A stretch of 64,000 nucleotides of DNA, from the NCBI GenBank assembly GCA_030705955.1, contig JAUZPL010000001.1:1-64000 (forward strand), in the 5' to 3' direction. A model generated the notes under the pieces. It did not search any database and had not been told where the DNA came from. It worked only from the letters and a program-made list of their open reading frames with translations. The translations under genes and the position numbers were made by a program. Position 1 is the first letter of the stretch, and each line of letters begins with the position of its first letter. Shown here one piece after another: positions 1 through 8,276 of the stretch. The stretch comes from Bacillota bacterium. GTDB taxonomy: Bacteria; Bacillota; Bacilli; Bacillales; Cytobacillaceae.

Positions 1-60
1 AGCGACGAGGAGGCTCCCGTTCCGCCCGCGGAAAGCGAGCGTCTGGAGCGGAAATCAACT
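1..60. repeat. Edge of a GC-rich Bacillaceae-type intergenic repeat
   Basis: The first 60 bases are GC-rich in an otherwise AT-rich window and carry the words CCCGCGGAAAGCGAGC and CTGGAGCGGAAATCAAC. From memory, near-identical words recur in dispersed non-coding repeats of many Bacillus-group genomes. No open frame explains the block and its left side lies outside the window. The family assignment is recalled, not searched. Confidence 0.5.
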
Positions 61-90
61 TGCCCGTTTATGAGGTTTTGCCTTTTTTGT

Positions 91-139
91 CCAAAATAAA
101 AAAGATTGCCGAGAAAAAATACCCCTTTCTCGACAATCT
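91..139 (-). terminator. Rho-independent terminator of rqcH
   Basis: Read on the minus strand, AGATTG.CGAGAAA pairs with TTTCTCG.CAATCT (13 pairs with one mismatch, 9-nt loop), and the hairpin is followed directly by a TTTTTTATTTT run. This is the classic intrinsic terminator form. It lies about 40 nt beyond the rqcH stop and is the second of two hairpins there. Confidence 0.75.
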
Positions 140-141
140 GA

Positions 142-167
142 AATGCCCCCTAACCATTAGGGGGCAT
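142..167 (-). terminator. First hairpin after rqcH
   Basis: ATGCCCCCTAA and TTAGGGGGCAT form a perfect 11-bp inverted repeat with a 4-nt loop, 9 nt past the rqcH stop codon. The minus-strand downstream sequence (TTTCAG) is only briefly T-rich, so it may act with the stronger hairpin at 91-139 or protect the mRNA 3' end. Confidence 0.55.
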
Positions 168-175
168 TATCTTTC

Positions 176-1891
176 TTATAGATTTTGTTTCAATTTTAAC
201 ACAATCTCTTCATCAGGGGTCACGTAGACGGTTTGTTGATTTTCATAAATGACAAAACCAGGTTTAGCTCCACTTGGTTTTTTAACAAATCGTACTTTTG
301 TAAAATCAACTGGAACTGAGCTTGAGTTCCGGGCTTTACTGAAGTAGGCTGCAAGTTTAGCTGCTTCAAGAATGGTTTCTTCATCAGGTTCTTTGCTTCT
401 AATGAGAACATGTGAACCAGGTATATCCTTTGTATGGAACCAGATTTCATCCCGTGCCGCAAGCTTGTTTGTTAAATAATCATTTTGCTTGTTGTTTTTC
501 CCTGCGATAATTTCTATTCCAGTTGAAGAAACATAATGATCTAAAACAGGCTTAGCGTTGTGAATCTTTTTCCCATTTCTCTTTTGCCTTTCTCGAATAT
601 ATCCACCCTCTACAAGCTCCTCACGGATTTCTTCAATATCCTTTGGAGAAGCAGTTTGGACCTGTTGTAATAAGGTATCAAAGTATTTCACTTCTTCAAG
701 TGCTTTTTCAATTTGTTCGTGAACAATGGAAACGGCATTTTTTGCTTTCTGATATTTAGAAAAATATTTTTGTGCATTTTCTGAAGGGGATTTTTTAGGG
801 TCAAGAGGGATTAAGACAGTCCCTCCTAACTCATCATAATAATTGATTACCTCTATTTCCTTCATTCCTCTTTTTCCTAAAAAAAGGTTTGCAGTCAATA
901 GCTCTCCATATCGCTTTAGTTCCTCTGCTTTTTCTGCATCCACCAAAGTGTCTTTTAGCTTTTCAATTTTCTTTTCATTCTTTTCTTTTTCATTGATGAT
1001 AAACCGTTCAATATCGATTGATTGCTGTTTCACACGATCCCGTTCAGCCTTGCCAAAATAATATCGATCAAGCATCAAACTTAAAGATGGAAAAGTTTTT
1101 GTTTCTCCTTTTATATGCTCTAGAGGAAATAGATAAAAAGATTCTTTTCCAAAAGAAATCATAATAGTAGGGGAAATTGAGCCACTTTCAATTTTTTTAA
1201 TCAATTGAATAAATGTATATGGTAATGTTGTTCGATTAGCCAAACCACTTTTGTAGATCACTTCTTTTGCAAATAGAGGAGAGACACCAGCAAATTGGTC
1301 GACGAGCTGAAGATTTAGTTTGCCGCTGTTAAAATCCAGTTTCTTTAAAATATCATCTTGGGTTGCTTGAAATGGATTTTCCTTTTTCTGTTCTGGCGGA
1401 AAAATATAGGGCTGACCAGGTAGAATGGCACGATGAGTGTTCACTGCAAAAGAAACATGCTTTACACTATCAAGAATCATTTGCCGCTCTTTATCCACTA
1501 AAACAACATTACTATGTTTACCCATTATTTCTACGATTAACTGTTTATAGCTAATATCACCAATTTCATTTCGCCCTTTTACTTCAAAAATAATGATTCG
1601 ATCTGATTCCACTTGATAAATATCTTCAAGAAAATACCCTTCAAGATGTTTTCTTAATAACATGCAAAACATTGGTGGTTCACTAGGATTATCATAGCCT
1701 TCGTTTGTTAACTGAACCCTGGCATAGCTTGGATGGGCAGATAAAAGAAGCTTGTGATTCATACCATTTGCCCGAATGGTAAGAATCACTTCGTTTTTAT
1801 ATGGCTGTTGAACTTTATTGATTCTACCGCCTTTTAATGAGCCTTTCAGCTCGTCAACCATTGATTTTGTAAATAAACCATCAAATGACAT
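176..1891 (-). CDS. rqcH: Ribosome quality control factor RqcH (NFACT / Rqc2 homologue)
   Basis: RqcH binds the peptidyl-tRNA-blocked large ribosomal subunit and recruits tRNA-Ala to add C-terminal alanine tails that mark the stalled chain for proteolysis. The 571-aa protein has an N-terminal NFACT-N domain, a charged coiled coil at about 275-420, and a C-terminal NFACT-R domain with the motif FHTKDIPGSHV. The frame can open 9 nt earlier with another ATG, but I start at the MSFDGLF methionine: AAGGATG precedes it, and this numbering puts the Asp-Arg pair at D97-R98, the residues named as essential in the characterised B. subtilis and S. aureus proteins. Older annotations call it a fibronectin-binding protein. 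It is transcribed alone, divergent from yloB, and ends in tandem terminators. Confidence 0.93.
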   Translation of the reverse strand: MSFDGLFTKSMVDELKGSLKGGRINKVQQPYKNEVILTIRANGMNHKLLLSAHPSYARVQLTNEGYDNPSEPPMFCMLLRKHLEGYFLEDIYQVESDRIIIFEVKGRNEIGDISYKQLIVEIMGKHSNVVLVDKERQMILDSVKHVSFAVNTHRAILPGQPYIFPPEQKKENPFQATQDDILKKLDFNSGKLNLQLVDQFAGVSPLFAKEVIYKSGLANRTTLPYTFIQLIKKIESGSISPTIMISFGKESFYLFPLEHIKGETKTFPSLSLMLDRYYFGKAERDRVKQQSIDIERFIINEKEKNEKKIEKLKDTLVDAEKAEELKRYGELLTANLFLGKRGMKEIEVINYYDELGGTVLIPLDPKKSPSENAQKYFSKYQKAKNAVSIVHEQIEKALEEVKYFDTLLQQVQTASPKDIEEIREELVEGGYIRERQKRNGKKIHNAKPVLDHYVSSTGIEIIAGKNNKQNDYLTNKLAARDEIWFHTKDIPGSHVLIRSKEPDEETILEAAKLAAYFSKARNSSSVPVDFTKVRFVKKPSGAKPGFVIYENQQTVYVTPDEEIVLKLKQNL

Positions 1892-1950
1892 TGGAAACAT
1901 CCTTTTCTTTCATTAAATTTCACTTTTATCTGTTCGAAATCTGACATAAT

Positions 1951-1976
1951 CAATTGGCGCTTCCGCTTTTCTTATT
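1951..1976. repeat. Possible repeat remnant in the rqcH-yloB gap
   Basis: CAATTGGCGCTTCCGCTTTTC lies between the divergent genes. GGCGCTTCCGCTTTTCT is the word I recall at the right end of a dispersed Bacillaceae intergenic repeat, and a related end is seen before sucC at 44525-44542. Here only the end is present, so it would be a decayed fragment. It could also be chance. Confidence 0.35.
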
Positions 1977-2078
1977 TTACATCATTCTTTCATAGATAGC
2001 ATTTTTTTGGACGAGGCTGAATAAGCTTTCTGTAGATGAGGCTTGGTTAAATTTTAAATAGGGAAGTGAGAGAATCAG

Positions 2079-4757
2079 ATGAAATACTATGAAACGGAAA
2101 TAGATGAAATTGAAAAAGCGCTATTGACATCTATTTCAGATGGATTATCAAATGATGAAGCAAAAAAGCGAATAAAGCAATATGGTTATAATGAATTAGA
2201 AGAAGGAGAAAAGCAATCGGCTTTGCTCTTATTTTTTAGTCAATTTAAAGATTTTATGGTTCTAGTCTTACTTGCAGCTACATTAATTTCCGGCCTGTTA
2301 GGTGAGTATATTGATGCGATAGCCATCATTGCAATTGTTATTATAAATGGGTTTCTTGGTTTTTTTCAGGAGCGGAGGGCAGAAAAATCACTTCAAGCAT
2401 TGAAGGAATTATCAGCTCCTCAAGTACATGTTCTTAGAGATGGCAATTGGATTAAAATTCCTTCCAAAGAAGTTACTATCGGAGATATTTTAAAATTTTC
2501 AAGTGGTGATCGAATTGGTGCGGATGTAAGAGTTTTCGAGTCTAAGAGTTTAGAAATTGAAGAGTCTGCCCTAACTGGAGAATCTGTTCCAGTTTCTAAA
2601 CATTCGGATAGCATTCGAACTGGTGAATTAGGAATAGGTGATATGGAGAATATCGCTTTTATGGGCACTATGGTCACAAGAGGAAGCGGTATGGGAATTG
2701 TAGTGGCCACTGGAATGAAAACAGCTATGGGCCAAATTGCTGACCTACTGCAAAATGCAGAAAGTGCGCAAACCCCACTGCAGCGCCGTTTGGAAGAACT
2801 AGGTAAGATCTTAATCTTTGCCGCACTTTTCTTAACTATTTTAGTAGTTGTGATTGGCGTTATGCAGGGCCATGACCTGTATACAATGTTCTTAGCAGGG
2901 GTTTCCCTTGCAGTTGCTGCGATACCTGAAGGATTACCCGCCATTGTTACCGTTGCTTTATCACTGGGTGTTCAAAAAATGATTAAGAAAAATGCCATTG
3001 TTAGAAAGCTTAATGCTGTTGAAACATTAGGTTGTGCCTCAGTCATTTGTTCAGATAAGACAGGGACTATGACACAGAATAAGATGACGGTTACTCATTT
3101 ATGGAGTGGCGGTAAAACATGGACGGTGGATGGAGTTGGCTACGAGCCAAGCGGAAGGTTTTATCATATTGATAAAGCCATTCAAGTCAATAATGAAAAA
3201 TCGTTACAGCAAATGTTAGTGTTTGGTATGCTTTGCAATCATTCAGAGTTAGCTTTTAAGGAAGATAATATTATTCTTGACGGAGATCCGACTGAAGGCG
3301 CATTACTTGTTAGTGCCATGAAAGCGGGATTTAATCGTCAGAAATTATTAGAGGACTTTACAATTTTAAATGAATTCCCATTTGATTCTGCAAGAAAAAT
3401 GATGAGTATTCATGTTAAAGATAAACAAGGAAGACATTTTATCGTTACGAAGGGTGCACCAGATGTTCTCTTAGGTGTTAGTGAATCAATCCTTTGGGAC
3501 GGTAAAATGCAATATCTGGCAGGAGAAATGAAAAAAAGGGTTCAAGATGCTATTAATGGATTAGCAGGGAAGGCACTAAGAACGATTGCTATTGCATTTA
3601 AACCAGTTCCGGCAGGGACATTTATACTGTCCGAGCATGAAGCAGAAAAAAAATTAACCTTTATTGGGGTTCAAGGAATGATTGATCCTCCAAGGCCTGA
3701 AGTGAAAATAGCTGTAAAAGAATGTAAGGAAGCTGGAATAAAAACAGTTATGATTACAGGAGACCATGTGGTAACAGCAAAAGCCATCGCAGCTCAACTG
3801 GGTATTTTAACTAGTAAAAGTAAAGTGTTAGATGGTAAAGCCTTAACGAACATGTCCCTAGAGGAGTTAGAGGAAGTAGTAGAGGATGTTTCTGTATTTG
3901 CACGTGTATCTCCAGAGCATAAGCTTAAAATTGTAAGAGCATTACAAAATAGAGGCCACGTAGTAGCAATGACTGGTGATGGTGTAAATGACGCTCCAGC
4001 TATTAAATCTGCAGACATTGGGGTTGCTATGGGGATTACTGGGACAGACGTTGCAAAAGAGGCTTCGGCTCTTGTTCTTTTGGATGATAATTTTGCTACC
4101 ATTAAGGCTGCCATTAAAGAAGGAAGAAACATTTATGAAAATATCCGAAAATTTATTCGGTATTTGCTTGCTTCCAACGTCGGTGAAATATTAGTGATGC
4201 TTTTTGCTATGATATTAGGGCTTCCATTGCCACTTATCCCTATACAAATTCTTTGGGTCAATTTAGTAACGGACGGATTACCGGCTATGGCACTTGGAGT
4301 TGATAGCCCCGAAGAAAATGTAATGAAAAGAGTCCCTCGCAGCCCTAAGGAAGGTGTTTTTGCGCGTGGGCTTGGATGGAAGGTTGTTTCACGCGGTTTC
4401 CTTATAGGAATTGTTACCCTTATTGCCTTTATGGTTACTTACAAAAATGATCCTGCAAGACTGCAATATGCACAAACGGTGGCATTTGCTGCACTTGTTA
4501 TGGCCCAGTTGATTCATGTATTTGATTGTAGAAGCGAAAAATCAGTCCTTGCAAGAAATCCCTTTGGAAATCAGTTTTTAGTTTGGTCAGTGCTTTCATC
4601 TCTTGCTTTAGTGCTTGTTGTTATTTATTATCCGCCTTTACAGCCCATTTTTCATACTCTTCCAATCTCAGTAAAAGATTGGTTTATCATTATTGGATTA
4701 TCCGCTATTCCAACTTTTTTACTTGCAGGTTCATTTTTAGCAAGAAAAAGAAATTAA
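2079..4757 (+). CDS. yloB: P-type Ca2+-transporting ATPase (YloB)
   Basis: This is an 892-aa P2A-type (SERCA-like) pump that moves Ca2+ across the cytoplasmic membrane using ATP. Visible parts in order: an N-terminal cation-ATPase domain, paired membrane segments near 55-95, the actuator motif LTGES near residue 165, PEGLPA in the fourth membrane helix (near 283, part of the Ca2+ site), the phosphorylation motif DKTGTMT with the acceptor at D326, the hinge motif GDGVNDAP near 633, and six C-terminal membrane segments. The length is normal for the family. B. subtilis YloB is a Ca2+-ATPase linked to sporulation and spore properties. A GGGAAGTGAGAG ribosome site precedes the ATG, and the gene ends in a strong terminator. 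Confidence 0.93.
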   Translation: MKYYETEIDEIEKALLTSISDGLSNDEAKKRIKQYGYNELEEGEKQSALLLFFSQFKDFMVLVLLAATLISGLLGEYIDAIAIIAIVIINGFLGFFQERRAEKSLQALKELSAPQVHVLRDGNWIKIPSKEVTIGDILKFSSGDRIGADVRVFESKSLEIEESALTGESVPVSKHSDSIRTGELGIGDMENIAFMGTMVTRGSGMGIVVATGMKTAMGQIADLLQNAESAQTPLQRRLEELGKILIFAALFLTILVVVIGVMQGHDLYTMFLAGVSLAVAAIPEGLPAIVTVALSLGVQKMIKKNAIVRKLNAVETLGCASVICSDKTGTMTQNKMTVTHLWSGGKTWTVDGVGYEPSGRFYHIDKAIQVNNEKSLQQMLVFGMLCNHSELAFKEDNIILDGDPTEGALLVSAMKAGFNRQKLLEDFTILNEFPFDSARKMMSIHVKDKQGRHFIVTKGAPDVLLGVSESILWDGKMQYLAGEMKKRVQDAINGLAGKALRTIAIAFKPVPAGTFILSEHEAEKKLTFIGVQGMIDPPRPEVKIAVKECKEAGIKTVMITGDHVVTAKAIAAQLGILTSKSKVLDGKALTNMSLEELEEVVEDVSVFARVSPEHKLKIVRALQNRGHVVAMTGDGVNDAPAIKSADIGVAMGITGTDVAKEASALVLLDDNFATIKAAIKEGRNIYENIRKFIRYLLASNVGEILVMLFAMILGLPLPLIPIQILWVNLVTDGLPAMALGVDSPEENVMKRVPRSPKEGVFARGLGWKVVSRGFLIGIVTLIAFMVTYKNDPARLQYAQTVAFAALVMAQLIHVFDCRSEKSVLARNPFGNQFLVWSVLSSLALVLVVIYYPPLQPIFHTLPISVKDWFIIIGLSAIPTFLLAGSFLARKRN

Positions 4758-4772
4758 ATTATGTTATAATGC

Positions 4773-4808
4773 AAAAGGTAGTAGAGTGGACTCTATTACC
4801 TTTTGTTT
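4773..4808 (+). terminator. Terminator after yloB
   Basis: AAAAGGTAGTAGAG pairs with CTCTATTACCTTTT (14 pairs including one G-U, 4-nt loop) and runs into TTTTGTTT. It separates yloB from the next gene. Confidence 0.75.
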
Positions 4809-4847
4809 ACTATTAGGCACTTTTTAAAGATTGGATGTGCTTTTTTG

Positions 4848-5723
4848 ATGGTTGTAAGTATGACAGGTTTTGGACGAAGTAAGGTTGTATCTGGGCCTTT
4901 TTCTGTTAATGTTGAAATAAAAACGGTTAATCATCGTTTTTCCGAATATAGCATTCGAATGCCGCGTCAGCTCCTTAAAATAGAAGAAAAAATGAAAAAA
5001 AAGCTTAATCAGCATATCCGCCGAGGTAGAGTTGAAGTGTACGTGACTTTAGAGGGAGAAGGAACAGTAACCCGCAAAGTTCAAGTTGATTGGAAACTTA
5101 TTGAGGAATATTATCAATTCATTCAATCTGTAAAGGAAAGATACAGTATTGAAGGAAGTATATCACTTAATGATATACTTGGCCGTGAGGAGCTTGTACA
5201 TATTGAAGAAAGCGAATTCGGCAATGAGGAGCTTGAAAATGCTGTTATCCGTGCTCTTGAAGAAGCTGTTATTTTACTTAAACAAATGAGGCTTGCTGAA
5301 GGAGTAGAATTGAAAAAGGATATTACGGCTAATTTGTATCAACTAGAGTCCTCTGTTATTGAGCTGAGAAGATATGCTCCTTTAGTTGTTCAGGGGTACA
5401 AAGAGCGGTTAACGAAAAGAATGACTGAATTTTTAAATGGTCAGTATGATGAAGCAAGAATTTTAACCGAAGTGGCTATTTTTGCAGATAAAGCGGATAT
5501 CAATGAGGAAATGACAAGGCTTTGCAGCCATGTCCAGCAATTTTTACAAACTCTTGAAGATCAAGAGCCAATTGGTCGAAAACTTGATTTCCTCGTTCAG
5601 GAGATGAACCGTGAGGTAAATACAATTGGCTCAAAAGCGAACGATTCAAACATAGCAAAAATGGTAGTTGAAATGAAAAGTTTACTTGAGAAATTAAAGG
5701 AACAGATTCAAAATATTGAGTAG
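4848..5723 (+). CDS. yloC: YicC/YloC family endoribonuclease-like protein
   Basis: A 291-aa member of the YicC family. It has the family opening MVVSMTGFGRS, a central charged helical region, and the C-terminal block GRKLDFLVQEMNREVNTIGSK that is the family signature (DUF1732). E. coli YicC has been reported to act in RNA turnover as an endoribonuclease; function in Bacillus is inferred from that. The frame is open upstream to 4803, but MTGFG is always near the N-terminus in the family, so I use ATG 4848, although the ribosome site before it (GGATGTG) is weak. It leads a tight group with remA, gmk and rpoZ. Confidence 0.85.
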   Translation: MVVSMTGFGRSKVVSGPFSVNVEIKTVNHRFSEYSIRMPRQLLKIEEKMKKKLNQHIRRGRVEVYVTLEGEGTVTRKVQVDWKLIEEYYQFIQSVKERYSIEGSISLNDILGREELVHIEESEFGNEELENAVIRALEEAVILLKQMRLAEGVELKKDITANLYQLESSVIELRRYAPLVVQGYKERLTKRMTEFLNGQYDEARILTEVAIFADKADINEEMTRLCSHVQQFLQTLEDQEPIGRKLDFLVQEMNREVNTIGSKANDSNIAKMVVEMKSLLEKLKEQIQNIE

Positions 5724-5782
5724 GGTGGTTTAGAAACGCTTTGACACGGTCAAAATAAATTATTGATGATTGGATGATCATT

Positions 5783-6046
5783 ATGTCAATAAAACTCATA
5801 AATATAGGATTTGGAAATATTGCTTCTGCGGGTCGAATTATATCAATAGTCAGTCCAGAATCAGCTCCAATAAAAAGAATTATTCAGGATGCACGGGATA
5901 AGGGAGCATTAATTGATGCTACATACGGACGCCGCACGCGTGCTGTTATTGTCATGGATTCGGATCATGTTATTCTTTCAGCAATACAACCCGAAACAAT
6001 TGCCAATAGGCTATATGACCGTGATGAAAATATTGATGAAGGGTAG
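5783..6046 (+). CDS. remA: Extracellular-matrix regulator RemA
   Basis: The 87-aa protein contains [19 protein letters not shown] and [23 protein letters not shown], nearly unchanged from B. subtilis RemA (YlzA). RemA is a DNA-binding protein that forms ring-shaped oligomers and activates biofilm matrix operons and some osmoprotection genes. The frame opens 9 nt earlier, but the second ATG (5783) has GGATGAT at suitable spacing and gives the family N-terminus [11 protein letters not shown]. It sits between the yicC-type gene and gmk, its usual place in Bacillaceae. Confidence 0.93.
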   Translation: MSIKLINIGFGNIASAGRIISIVSPESAPIKRIIQDARDKGALIDATYGRRTRAVIVMDSDHVILSAIQPETIANRLYDRDENIDEG

Positions 6047-6057
6047 TGTTTTTATAA

Positions 6058-6672
<615 letters not shown>

Positions 6673-6674
6673 CT

Positions 6675-6881
6675 ATGTTGTACCCATCAATTGACTCACT
6701 TCTTCAAATAATTGATTCAAAATATTCACTAGTTTCTGTTGCGGCGAAGCGTGCGCGAGCTATGCAACAAGCACATGATGAAAGATTGCCGAAATATGTT
6801 TCCTATAAATGTGTAGGTAAAGCTCTTGAGGAGATTTATAGCGGAGAGTTAACTTACCGGGTAGCAAAAAGGGAATCATAA
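6675..6881 (+). CDS. rpoZ: RNA polymerase omega subunit
   Basis: This 68-aa protein is the small omega subunit that helps assemble and stabilise RNA polymerase by holding beta-prime. [10 protein letters not shown] is followed by the conserved helix [15 protein letters not shown] and the C-terminal KALEEI..GELTYR. It directly follows gmk, its usual neighbour, and a terminator lies 30 nt downstream. Confidence 0.95.
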   Translation: MLYPSIDSLLQIIDSKYSLVSVAAKRARAMQQAHDERLPKYVSYKCVGKALEEIYSGELTYRVAKRES

Positions 6882-6907
6882 TATAAAAGATTGACACAGT
6901 AATGAAT

Positions 6908-6957
6908 AAAAGGTCTGACGCCAAAGGTTGTTTACCTTATGAGTCAGCCTTTTTTTA
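6908..6957 (+). terminator. Terminator after rpoZ
   Basis: AAGG.CTGAC pairs with GTCAG.CCTT across a 21-24-nt loop and ends in TTTTTTT. It splits the yloC-remA-gmk-rpoZ transcript from coaBC, though read-through is possible. Confidence 0.6.
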
Positions 6958-7055
6958 CTTTTGAAAAAGAAAAATAATGTCGAAAGAGATAGTTAAAAAA
7001 GATGAAAAATCGCAACGAATCTATCATAATGGATAAGAGATAGAAAGGAACGAAA

Positions 7056-8276
7056 TTGGGGGTTGTTGGTGTGAAGGATAGAAAAATATTATTATGTGTC
7101 ACTGGTGGAATTGCAGCATATAAGGCAGCTGCTTTAACAAGCAAACTTGTACAGGCAGGAGCACAAGTGAAGGTAGTAATAAGTGAGTCTGCTGCAAAAT
7201 TTGTGACTCCATTAACCTTTCAAGCTTTATCCCGTCATGTGGTGTATGTAGATACCTTTGATGAAAAGAATCCAAAGGTTATTGCACATATTGACTTAGC
7301 TGATTGGGCCGATCTTATTCTTGTTGCCCCAGCAACTGCCAATACAATTGGGAAAATAGCAAATGGAATTGCAGATAATATGATTACGACCATTATGCTT
7401 GCAACAACAGCCCCTGTCTGGATTGCACCGGCAATGAATGTTCATATGTATGACCACCCGGCTGTAAAAAGAAATATTTCAATCCTAGCTGAATACGGCT
7501 ATCAATTTGTAGAACCAAATGAGGGGTATTTAGCTTGTGGATATATAGGAAAAGGCCGTCTTGAGGAACCTGAAAAAATCATTTTGTTAATGAAACAATT
7601 TTTTCAAAAAGATTCCTTGAAACTTAAAGGGAAAAGGTTTGTCATAACGGCTGGACCAACAAGGGAAAAAATTGATCCAGTACGATTTATTACTAATCAT
7701 TCAACAGGAAAAATGGGCTATGCTCTTGCTGAAACGGCAAGAGATGAAGGTGCGGAGGTTATATTAATTAGCGGCCCAACGAATATCCCTGCCCCGTCAG
7801 GAATGAATATAATTAAAGTTGAAAGTGCCAAGGAGATGTATGAAGCTGTACTATCACATTTTTCTTCGGCAGATGTTGTCATTAAAACGGCCGCAGTTGC
7901 GGATTACAGACCGAAAGTGGCTTTTGATCATAAAATAAAAAAACAACCTGGGGAAGCAATGATTGAGCTAGAGAGAACGAAAGATATTCTTTATGAGCTT
8001 GGTCAAAGGAAAGAAAAACAAATTCTGATTGGATTTGCCGCAGAAACAAATAATGCGGAAGAATATGCTCGGGAAAAATTGATCGCTAAAAATGCGGACA
8101 TGATCGTTTCTAATAATGTTAAGTCCGAAGGTGCCGGTTTTGGAACAGATACGAACATTGTAACTCTTATAAAGCGTGATGGAACAAGTTTAAGCTTACC
8201 ACTCATGTCAAAGAAGAAAGTGGCAGAAAAGATTATTGACGAAGCCGCTTCTTTGTTAAAGGAAATGGAAAAATGA
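7056..8276 (+). CDS. coaBC: Bifunctional CoaBC: PPC decarboxylase and PPC synthetase
   Basis: Makes 4'-phosphopantetheine from 4'-phosphopantothenate in two steps of CoA synthesis. The N-terminal flavoprotein half (about 1-185) shows CVTGGIAAYKAA, the active-site His in AHIDLADWADLILVAPATAN, PAMNVHMYDHPAV and the ACG cysteine in the substrate clamp. The C-terminal synthetase half (about 190-406) has ITAGPTREKIDPVRFITNHSTGKMG and ADMIVSNNV. The start is uncertain: TTG 7056 has AAAGGAA upstream, while GTG 7071 has GGGGG and gives a shorter N-terminus closer to the family. I keep the longer form. Its stop overlaps the priA start by 4 nt. Confidence 0.95.
   Translation: MGVVGVKDRKILLCVTGGIAAYKAAALTSKLVQAGAQVKVVISESAAKFVTPLTFQALSRHVVYVDTFDEKNPKVIAHIDLADWADLILVAPATANTIGKIANGIADNMITTIMLATTAPVWIAPAMNVHMYDHPAVKRNISILAEYGYQFVEPNEGYLACGYIGKGRLEEPEKIILLMKQFFQKDSLKLKGKRFVITAGPTREKIDPVRFITNHSTGKMGYALAETARDEGAEVILISGPTNIPAPSGMNIIKVESAKEMYEAVLSHFSSADVVIKTAAVADYRPKVAFDHKIKKQPGEAMIELERTKDILYELGQRKEKQILIGFAAETNNAEEYAREKLIAKNADMIVSNNVKSEGAGFGTDTNIVTLIKRDGTSLSLPLMSKKKVAEKIIDEAASLLKEMEK

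Noticed and set aside
2420-2944. Long antisense frames, for example within yloB, sdaAA, plsX and smc
   Set aside because: They lie fully inside conserved genes, have low-complexity Ser/Ile-rich translations, no good ribosome sites and no recognisable domain.
4765-4770. TATAAT just before the terminator hairpin of yloB
   Set aside because: No -35 at usable spacing, and a start here would lie in the hairpin.
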